DNA of 5,794 nt from an uncultured Alcaligenaceae bacterium (GTDB taxonomy: Bacteria > Pseudomonadota > Gammaproteobacteria > Burkholderiales > Burkholderiaceae_B). Of the stretch, positions 1 through 5,794 are shown piece by piece (the first letter of the stretch is position 1; every line of letters starts with the position of its first letter). A program made the translations under genes and the position numbers. The DNA lies in assembly GCA_937897265.1 (NCBI GenBank), contig CALCPT010000199.1, positions 1-5,794 of the forward strand, in the 5' to 3' direction. The notes under the pieces are model-generated. The model had not been told where the DNA came from and did no database searches. It saw only the letters and a list, made by a program, of their open reading frames with translations.

Positions 1-717
1 ATTCTTGCGTGGCTGCAAAGTGCCAACCGAAATAAAGAAGCGCTCGGGTAAGACATAGCGCGCGCGCACTTGTGCAAACTCACTGGCGGGTACGTCACGA
101 AACCAACGCTTGTCGACACCTAGTGGGATCACGCTAATCTTATTGGGCGAGATACCAGTCCACTTCGCGAGTTCAGCCTTTGAGTATTCACAAATCGTAA
201 TGATCCGATCGGCCCAGTTTGCGGCGCGAACCCAAAGCGCATTTTTTAAACTACGATACTTGCCTCGCGACCAGTGCGGGTGCGATAACGGGATTGCATC
301 CATCAAGGTGGCCACTAACGGCACGGGGCTACATTTGGGCACGTAATGATCGGTGGCGTGAATCAGATCTACTTTTTGGTTTAAGTGATCGATGCCAAAA
401 AAATTGAAGCCTGTCGCGGCTGACCACGCTGCATTCAGTGGGTAGCGTCCGAGCGTGATGCCCGTGCTATCAGCAGAACTGACCGGGTCGCGCTTATCGC
501 TCACCGGCTGTTCAGCAGATTCGGCGAATGCACCACCACTCAACTCTTTAAGTACTTCCCCCGCCACCGACTGCCCAAACGCGAACGGCACCAACGACAA
601 ATCATCGCGCACACCAAATTGGCGCAGCATTTCAAGGGTGTAGTTACCGATGCCGTCAGAGCCGCCCCCTGCAAGGCCTTTGCATAGGGCTGTCACACCG
701 AACCCCACGCGCATCAT
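1..717 (-). CDS. GT4 family glycosyltransferase, C-terminal part cut off by window edge
   Basis: This is the N-terminal 239 residues of a cytosolic or membrane-associated retaining glycosyltransferase with the GT-B fold; the reading frame stays open to base 1. Visible motifs are the donor/acceptor loop GIGNYT (residues 22-27), HATDH (120-124), DAIPL (140-144), ITICEYSK (173-180), NKISVIPLGVD (192-202), and VGTLQPRKN (231-239), which opens the second Rossmann domain. This pattern is typical of the mannosyl/rhamnosyltransferase-like GT4 subgroup (MtfB/WbpX-like). The ATG at 717-715 overlaps the rmd stop as ATGA, so translational coupling is likely; a second ATG follows directly at 714. Residues about 59-88 form a polar, Ser/Glu/Asp-rich stretch that looks like a loop insertion. 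The nucleotide-binding E-x7-E region lies outside the window. From its operon with gmd and rmd, D-rhamnose or D-mannose transfer is inferred, not shown. Confidence 0.92.
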   Translation of the reverse strand, partial: MMRVGFGVTALCKGLAGGGSDGIGNYTLEMLRQFGVRDDLSLVPFAFGQSVAGEVLKELSGGAFAESAEQPVSDKRDPVSSADSTGITLGRYPLNAAWSAATGFNFFGIDHLNQKVDLIHATDHYVPKCSPVPLVATLMDAIPLSHPHWSRGKYRSLKNALWVRAANWADRIITICEYSKAELAKWTGISPNKISVIPLGVDKRWFRDVPASEFAQVRARYVLPERFFISVGTLQPRKN

Positions 718-1721
718 GGCTGGATGGGGGGTAAAGACTGGGTCGAAGTTGTTGCGGTGTTGCTAGCAAGCGAGCCAGAGCCACCTGCCGTAGCCAGATC
801 TTGTTGCGCAGCCTGAATCATCCACGCTAAGGTTTCACGCAGGCGTTTAGGCTGCCAATCAGGCACAAAAGTCTTTAACAGTGTTGTATCGCCACCTAAC
901 TTCAGCACCTCGTTGGCGCGTACAAACAGTGGGTTGACGCGCGCCTCCAGCGAGTGCCCGGTCAGCTCAGTCGCCAACGCCAGCGCTTCTTTAAGCGACA
1001 CTAAGTTACTAGAACAGACATTCACAATCTGACCAATCGGCGCCGCCTCAAGCAACATCCGATAGGCTTTGACAACATCGCGCACGTCATTGAATTCGCG
1101 CCAGACATCCATGTTGCCCAGATCAAGCGTTGGCTGTCTACGTACAAAATGCGACACGATCTTGGGGATCAAAAAGCTTTCTGACTGGCCGATGCCGGTG
1201 TAATTAAATGGCCTTGCCATCACTACCGGCACTTTAGGCAACCAGAGCTTAGCCATGTATTCCATGGCCAGTTTACTGACGGCGTAATCGTTTGCTGGAT
1301 TGACTGGGTTGGCTTCGCTTAGCAAGCCGCCCTGCAAGTTGCCGTATACGTTGGCGCTACTGGCAAGCAGCACACACTTTAATTGTGCAGAAAGCGGTTC
1401 AAGTGCCTCAAGCAAGTTGCGTGTGCCCACCAAGTTGACGTCATAAAACGCCTTGGGTTGGCCGTGGCCAACAAAGGCTACACCTGCCAAATGCACCACA
1501 TATTGGGGTTGCGCAGCCAATACCGCCGCGCGCAACGATTCAAGGTCTAACAAATTGGCTTTCACCGACCGTGGCAGGGTGGGGTCAACATCCCCCAAGC
1601 CCCACACCTCGTAGCCATGCGCTTCAAGTTCGTTGGCCAAATGCAGGCCGGTAAACCCTTGCAGCCCGGTGACGAGTACGCGTTGGTTGTTGCTTGCGTT
1701 CATCCGAGCTTCAGCTGTCAT
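714..1721 (-). CDS. rmd: GDP-6-deoxy-4-keto-D-mannose reductase (GDP-D-rhamnose synthesis), extended SDR family
   Basis: Predicted to reduce the C4 keto group of GDP-4-keto-6-deoxy-D-mannose with NAD(P)H, giving GDP-D-rhamnose in the cytosol. The NAD(P)-binding glycine motif is GLQGFTG (residues 19-25), catalytic serine lies in SSANVYG (121-127), and the YxxxK pair is Y146/K150. RPFNYTGIGQ (170-179), the D-V-R-D substrate-domain motif near 212-215 and NVCS (234-237) match the Rmd style rather than L-fucose synthase. GDP-6-deoxy-talose synthetase (Tld) is the main alternative. The ATG at 1721 directly follows the gmd TAA; ATG at 1703 (residue 7) is an equally reasonable start, with a weak purine-rich stretch upstream and closer to the family's usual N-terminus. 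Residues about 303-335 are an Ala/Ser/Thr/Gly/Pro-rich tail not expected in the enzyme core. The stop overlaps the following glycosyltransferase start. Confidence 0.88.
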   Translation of the reverse strand: MTAEARMNASNNQRVLVTGLQGFTGLHLANELEAHGYEVWGLGDVDPTLPRSVKANLLDLESLRAAVLAAQPQYVVHLAGVAFVGHGQPKAFYDVNLVGTRNLLEALEPLSAQLKCVLLASSANVYGNLQGGLLSEANPVNPANDYAVSKLAMEYMAKLWLPKVPVVMARPFNYTGIGQSESFLIPKIVSHFVRRQPTLDLGNMDVWREFNDVRDVVKAYRMLLEAAPIGQIVNVCSSNLVSLKEALALATELTGHSLEARVNPLFVRANEVLKLGGDTTLLKTFVPDWQPKRLRETLAWMIQAAQQDLATAGGSGSLASNTATTSTQSLPPIQP

Positions 1722-2786
<1,065 letters not shown>

Positions 2787-2805
2787 TTAGCCGTTCAAAG
2801 GCGTT

Positions 2806-2834
2806 ATTATACTTCTGTGGCGTTTATGCGCGGT
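2806..2834 (-). promoter_or_regulatory. Candidate promoter of the gmd-rmd-GT4 operon
   Basis: A perfect TATAAT hexamer is read on the minus strand at 2811-2806. The predicted transcription start is near 2799, giving a leader of about 25 bases before the GTG at 2774. The position about 17 bases further upstream (2834-2829, ACCGCG on the minus strand) is a poor -35 match, so an activator or a different sigma contact may be involved. No operator is recognised. Confidence 0.45.
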
Positions 2835-2886
2835 AGGCGGGCGCTCGTGACTTAAACATTTAGCGCGGGCAAGTTTTTAGCCTTAA

Positions 2887-2915
2887 GTGCCCCTGAATTG
2901 TCGTCAGTTTTTAAT
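2887..2915 (+). promoter_or_regulatory. Weak candidate promoter for the plus-strand GT4 gene
   Basis: TTTAAT at 2910-2915 matches five of six bases of the -10 consensus. GTGCCC at 2887-2892 lies 17 bases upstream and matches only three of six of the -35 consensus. This would start transcription near 2922, leaving a leader of about 29 bases to the TTG at 2951 or about 59 bases to the ATG at 2981. This is the best match I can find, but it is weak. Confidence 0.25.
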
Positions 2916-2950
2916 TCGGGATCGATTTTTTCGTATCTCGTTATTTCGGC

Positions 2951-4330
2951 TTGTCCAATATAGTCTTAGCCCTCATAAATATGATCAAGTCGGTTGTTAA
3001 AAACTTATACGATTTACTGACCACGGGGCCGCTTAAAAAAGCGTTTCAAGCCCTCACCACCAAATACCCACGTTTTGAGCCCTTTGTGCGCCATATTCAG
3101 GTGCAATTGTTTGATTGGTATCTGGTTAAGCCCCGTATTGTTCAATTTCGTGCAAATCCCACGCCCAATATTCTGTTTGTTGATGTTTCGTTTTTGGTCT
3201 TAGAAGACCTAAAAACCGGTATCCAGCGGGTTACGCGCAGCATCTTGCTGCAATTGCTGACTAACCCGCCCAAGGGTTATGAGATTCAAGCCGTATATGG
3301 CGATCGCCACGTTGGCTACAAGGCCGCGCAGATGGGGCATGACGCTAGCGGATCGCTGACCTTGGGCCGCTCGCCCGAACCGCGGGCGATTGAGGTGAGC
3401 CCAGGCGACATCTTTTTAGGCCTAGATTTTGCCTGTGTCACCACACTCAAAGAGCAAAACTACCTCTCAAAGATCAGGGCCGCCGGAGTAAAAGTCTTTT
3501 TTGTGGTCTATGACCTGCTACCGGTGCAGTTTCCCGCCTATTTTCCAAGCTCAACCAAAGATTTTCATATGCGGTGGTTGCGCACCTTGGTTAAGTTTGA
3601 TGGCGCGATTTGTATTTCAAAGGCGGTCGCCGACGACTACGACGCCTGGATTGCCGAAAACCGGATAACCGTTAGCGATACCTTCAAGACCACATATTTT
3701 CATTTGGGGGCCGATTTAAATAACTCGGCGCCCTCAAAAGGTTTGCCAGCCGACGCCTCGCAGATGTTAGCGGCGTTTAGCCAGCGCCCCACCTTTTTAA
3801 TGGTGGGTACGCTTGAGCCCCGTAAAGGCTATCGCCAAATCCTAGATGCCTTTACCCTTCTGTGGCAAGCCAACGAAAATATAAATTTACTGATCGTCGG
3901 CAAAATAGGGTGGAACATTGCCGAAGTTGCTGACATCCTCGCCAAACATCCAGAGTTGAATAAAAAGCTCTTCTGGCTCAAAGGGATCAGTGACGAGTAT
4001 CTTGAAAAAATCTATGCGGCCAGTACCTGCTTGATTGCGGCCAGCGAGGGCGAAGGTTTTGGCTTGCCGCTGATCGAGTCTGCTCAGTTCGGTATCCCTT
4101 TATTGCTGCGCGATATCCCTGTGTTTAGAGAGGTCGCCGGTGACTCAGCTTATTATTTCGGCGGCCCCGCCGGGCGCCAAACCGCGGCTGAGGCGGCTCA
4201 GGATACGGCTCAAAGTATTAAAGCTTGGTTGTCTTTGTACGAGGCGAAGCAACACCCACTAAGCACCGGCTTGAAATACAACACCTGGCAGCAAAGCGTC
4301 GAACAGCTTCAGCAGTCGTTATTTGTGTAA
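2951..4330 (+). CDS. GT4 family glycosyltransferase (WbpX/MtfB-like)
   Basis: A complete 459-residue retaining GT-B glycosyltransferase, expected at the cytoplasmic face of the inner membrane, adding sugar to a lipid-linked or LPS glycan. The N-domain begins near residue 73 (NILFVDVSF), with KTGIQRVTRSIL (88-99), VYDLLPVQFPAYFP (186-199) and GAICISKA (218-225). The C-domain opens with VGTLEPRKGY (285-294), then LLIVGKIGWN (313-322), LFWLKGISDEYL (340-351) and the E-x7-E motif E368/E376 in EGFGLPLIE, which binds the donor nucleotide sugar. The first 70 or so residues are a basic, partly amphipathic extension before the usual fold. Start is uncertain: TTG at 2951 gives this length, ATG at 2981 (residue 11) is at least as plausible, and neither has a clear ribosome binding site. 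It shares subgroup motifs with the minus-strand GT4. Donor specificity (GDP-D-rhamnose or GDP-mannose) is inferred from neighbours. Confidence 0.93.
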   Translation: MSNIVLALINMIKSVVKNLYDLLTTGPLKKAFQALTTKYPRFEPFVRHIQVQLFDWYLVKPRIVQFRANPTPNILFVDVSFLVLEDLKTGIQRVTRSILLQLLTNPPKGYEIQAVYGDRHVGYKAAQMGHDASGSLTLGRSPEPRAIEVSPGDIFLGLDFACVTTLKEQNYLSKIRAAGVKVFFVVYDLLPVQFPAYFPSSTKDFHMRWLRTLVKFDGAICISKAVADDYDAWIAENRITVSDTFKTTYFHLGADLNNSAPSKGLPADASQMLAAFSQRPTFLMVGTLEPRKGYRQILDAFTLLWQANENINLLIVGKIGWNIAEVADILAKHPELNKKLFWLKGISDEYLEKIYAASTCLIAASEGEGFGLPLIESAQFGIPLLLRDIPVFREVAGDSAYYFGGPAGRQTAAEAAQDTAQSIKAWLSLYEAKQHPLSTGLKYNTWQQSVEQLQQSLFV

Positions 4331-4340
4331 TAAAAAAGCA

Positions 4341-4368
4341 CTTTGAGAGCCGAGTAATGGCTTCAAAG
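4341..4368 (+). other. RNA hairpin after the GT4 stop codon
   Basis: Bases 4341-4351 pair with 4359-4368: CTTTGA-AGCC on one side matches GGCTTCAAAG on the other, giving ten base pairs with a single bulged G (4347) and a 7-base loop. It begins 11 bases after the stop codon. No long U tract follows, so it is more likely an RNA-stabilising or structural element than a terminator on its own. Confidence 0.5.
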
Positions 4369-4398
4369 GTATCTTTCTTGTTAACCGCTCAGCTATTG

Positions 4399-4421
4399 GG
4401 CACTTGCTACAAGTGCTTTTT
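4399..4421 (+). terminator. Rho-independent terminator of the GT4 gene
   Basis: GCACTTG (4400-4406) pairs perfectly with CAAGTGC (4410-4416) around a 3-base CTA loop, and five T residues follow (4417-4421). It lies 70 bases after the GT4 stop. This should separate transcription of the glycosyltransferase from manC, although the upstream copy of GCACTT (4338-4343) could in principle pair with the 3' arm and prevent it forming. Confidence 0.8.
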
Positions 4422-4452
4422 AAACGAGTTGGTTGGCCTCGGCGATTGATGC

Positions 4453-4484
4453 ATCTGTGGGGGTCGCAACGCAGATCACCCCAC
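4453..4484 (+). repeat. Two interleaved short inverted repeats upstream of manC
   Basis: ATCTG at 4453-4457 is complementary to CAGAT at 4472-4476, and GTGGGG at 4457-4462 is complementary to CCCCAC at 4479-4484. The arms alternate as A-B-A'-B', so the two stems are either mutually exclusive or form an H-type pseudoknot. In DNA the G/C-rich arms could also be a protein site. They lie about 75-100 bases before the manC start, upstream of the best promoter candidate, so a role in manC's own leader is doubtful. Confidence 0.35.
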
Positions 4485-4520
4485 CGTAGCGCCCCAAAAC
4501 AGGCTTTTTAGCCTCCACAA

Positions 4521-4529
4521 TGCGATAAT
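4521..4529 (+). promoter_or_regulatory. Extended -10 promoter candidate for manC
   Basis: TGCGATAAT matches the extended -10 consensus (TG, one base, then TATAAT) at all but one base. The predicted transcription start is near 4536, giving a leader of about 20 bases before the ATG at 4557. The -35 position (about 4501-4506) is poor, which the TG extension could offset. The short AGGCT/AGCCT palindrome at 4501-4514 overlaps the -35 position and could be an operator half-site pair. This fits the terminator upstream, which makes a separate manC promoter necessary. Confidence 0.5.
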
Positions 4530-4554
4530 GCTAAAAATTATTTCTGGCGGTTAA
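4528..4554 (+). other. Eight-codon reading frame (MLKIISGG) resembling a ManC N-terminus
   Basis: ATG at 4528 opens eight codons, Met-Leu-Lys-Ile-Ile-Ser-Gly-Gly, closed by TAA at 4552-4554, two bases before the manC ATG and in another frame. The peptide resembles the first residues of many mannose-1-phosphate guanylyltransferases, whose start runs into the Ser-Gly-Gly of the nucleotide loop. It shares the 9-base string TCTGGCGGT with the true manC at 4581-4589. It may be a relic, a leader peptide or chance. No ribosome binding site precedes it, and the extended -10 candidate overlaps its ATG. Confidence 0.3.
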
Positions 4555-4556
4555 GT

Positions 4557-5794
4557 ATGCAACTCATCCCCGTGATTCTCTCTGGCGGTGCCGGCACACG
4601 TTTATGGCCGGTTTCACGCGAGCAGCACCCCAAACCCTTCATCCGCTTGGCGGATGGCCAAAGCTTGCTGCAAAAGTCATTTTTGCGCGCAAAAGGTTTG
4701 CCGGATGTGGTCGAAGTGCTGACCGTCACCAATCGCGATCTGTTTTTTAAAACCGCAGACGAGTATCGCGAAACGGGCGAGATCCCCATGCCGTTGGGCT
4801 TCATCCTTGAGTCCGAAGGCCGCAATACCGCACCAGCCATCGCGGCAGCTGCCCTCACCGTTCATCAAACTTACGGCCCCAAAGCCGTGATGTTGTTTTT
4901 AACGGCCGACCATCTGATCGCAGACGTACCCACTTTTACCGAGGCCGTGCAAACCGCCGTCAAACTGGCTGAAACTGGCAAAGTGACCACGTTCGGTATT
5001 CAACCCGAAGGCCCCGAAACGGGCTACGGCTATATTGAATCTGAAGGCCATACGGTTAAGCGGTTTGTCGAAAAACCAAATCTCAAAACCGCGCAAGAGT
5101 ACGTGGCCAGCGGTAAATACCTCTGGAACTCGGGCATGTTTTGCATGACCGCCGAAACCGCCATGGCCGAGCTCAAGCTGTATGCGCCGGCGGTGTTAGA
5201 GGCGGTTGAAACAAGCCTGAGGGCTTCGCGCCGTGTTGAAGGTACAGGTCAGTATCAGATTGAGCTCGATGCCGCGACGTTTAAAAAAGCCGACAGCATT
5301 TCAATCGACTACGCGCTGATGGAAAAAACCACCCACGCCGCCATCGTTGCCTGCAACATTGGCTGGAGCGATATCGGTTCGTGGAACGCGCTAGGTGATT
5401 TGATCCCTAAAGATGCAAACGGCAATAGCCTTGAAGGCGAAACCTATTTGCATGAGGTTAGCAACACCTTTATTCAAGCCTCAGGCCGTTTGATCGCCGC
5501 CGTGGGTGTTGATAACTTGATCATTATCGACACACCAGACGCCTTGCTGGTCGCGCACAAAGATCGCTCGCAAGACGTGAAACAAATCGCGGGTCAACTC
5601 AAAAAGCTTGGTCACGAGGCGTACAAGTTACATCGCACCGTGCACCGCCCTTGGGGTACGTATACCGTGCTCGAAGAAGGCGCGGGCTTCAAAATGAAAC
5701 GCATTGTGGTCAAACCCGGTGCGTCGCTTTCATTGCAAATGCATCATCATCGCAGCGAACACTGGATTGTGGTCGATGGCATGGCCAAGGTCGT
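4557..5794 (+). CDS. manC: Bifunctional mannose-1-phosphate guanylyltransferase / mannose-6-phosphate isomerase, 3' end cut off
   Basis: Makes GDP-mannose from mannose-1-phosphate and GTP; the C-terminal cupin domain in this class interconverts fructose-6-phosphate and mannose-6-phosphate. The protein is cytosolic. This type II enzyme (AlgA/WbpW/ManC-like) is usually about 470-480 residues; 412 codons are visible and no stop is reached. Motifs in order: nucleotide loop SGGAGTRLWPVSR (9-21), KPF (26-28), GRNTAPAIA (88-96), TADH (116-119), GPETGYGYIE (152-161), catalytic FVEKP (170-174), NSGMF (191-195), SIDYALME (249-256) and GWSDIGSW (269-276). The isomerase part shows RPWGTY (364-369) and the metal-binding segment QMHHHRSEHW (394-403). 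The start ATG at 4557 is preceded by a weak GGCGG at 4546-4550. It feeds the gmd-rmd branch encoded divergently upstream. It is separated from the GT4 gene by a terminator, so it probably heads its own unit. Confidence 0.96.
   Translation, partial: MQLIPVILSGGAGTRLWPVSREQHPKPFIRLADGQSLLQKSFLRAKGLPDVVEVLTVTNRDLFFKTADEYRETGEIPMPLGFILESEGRNTAPAIAAAALTVHQTYGPKAVMLFLTADHLIADVPTFTEAVQTAVKLAETGKVTTFGIQPEGPETGYGYIESEGHTVKRFVEKPNLKTAQEYVASGKYLWNSGMFCMTAETAMAELKLYAPAVLEAVETSLRASRRVEGTGQYQIELDAATFKKADSISIDYALMEKTTHAAIVACNIGWSDIGSWNALGDLIPKDANGNSLEGETYLHEVSNTFIQASGRLIAAVGVDNLIIIDTPDALLVAHKDRSQDVKQIAGQLKKLGHEAYKLHRTVHRPWGTYTVLEEGAGFKMKRIVVKPGASLSLQMHHHRSEHWIVVDGMAKV

Larger units (their letters stand above)
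4333..4421. repeat. 11-bp perfect inverted repeat enclosing the GT4 3' region
   Basis: AAAAAGCACTT at 4333-4343 is the exact reverse complement of AAGTGCTTTTT at 4411-4421, with 67 bases between. The right arm is also the 3' half of the terminator stem. The left arm can therefore compete with 4400-4406 for pairing in RNA. The left arm also shares three bases with the bulged hairpin at 4341-4368. Confidence 0.7.

Noticed and set aside
110..643. Several short plus-strand frames at the left edge
   Set aside because: All are antisense to the open minus-strand GT4 frame, which carries a full set of family motifs.
4225..4449. Plus-strand 74-codon frame spanning the GT4 end and the intergenic region
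   Set aside because: It starts inside GT4 in another frame and runs through the terminator hairpin. It has no ribosome binding site or recognisable domain.
4501..4514. AGGCT-TTTT-AGCCT palindrome as a terminator
   Set aside because: The stem is only five base pairs and no T tract follows. The T run is in the loop, and a better terminator exists at 4399-4421.
4538..4858. Minus-strand open frame of 106 codons
   Set aside because: It is antisense to the conserved N-terminal domain of manC and resembles no family I know.

Overview
This window is part of a surface-polysaccharide (LPS O-antigen or exopolysaccharide) locus of a Gram-negative bacterium. The proteins look proteobacterial. Gmd, Rmd and a bifunctional ManC beside GT4 glycosyltransferases resemble the GDP-D-rhamnose / common polysaccharide antigen (A-band) locus of Pseudomonas aeruginosa. 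Base composition is moderate and there are no tRNA, rRNA, IS or phage genes to place the organism further. Betaproteobacteria or Gammaproteobacteria is my guess from protein style only.

Layout. On the minus strand, from about 2774 down to the left edge, lies a tight operon in the order gmd, rmd, GT4 glycosyltransferase. gmd (GTG start at 2774) encodes GDP-mannose 4,6-dehydratase. Its TAA abuts the rmd ATG with no gap. rmd is predicted to encode a GDP-6-deoxy-4-keto-D-mannose reductase. The rmd stop overlaps the next start in an ATGA arrangement. The third gene is a GT4 glycosyltransferase cut off by the left edge after 239 codons. A 176-base divergent intergenic region (2775-2950) separates this operon from the plus-strand genes.

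On the plus strand, a complete GT4 glycosyltransferase (2951-4330) ends in a structured 3' region with a good intrinsic terminator (4399-4421). After a 226-base gap comes manC, starting at 4557 and cut off by the right edge after 412 codons. An extended -10 promoter candidate lies just upstream of it.

How the genes work together. ManC makes GDP-mannose (and, through its isomerase domain, mannose-6-phosphate from fructose-6-phosphate). Gmd dehydrates GDP-mannose to GDP-4-keto-6-deoxy-mannose. Rmd reduces that to GDP-D-rhamnose, with GDP-6-deoxy-talose as the main alternative. The two GT4 enzymes would then transfer D-rhamnose or D-mannose onto a growing glycan at the cytoplasmic face of the inner membrane. 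Phosphomannomutase, polymer export genes and any acceptor-priming enzyme are not in this window.

I do not see a clearly new biological system. The parts most worth a second look are the 4331-4556 intergenic region (alternative RNA pairings, a terminator, interleaved inverted repeats, and an 8-codon reading frame resembling the first residues of a ManC protein), and the extra protein segments on Rmd and the glycosyltransferases.
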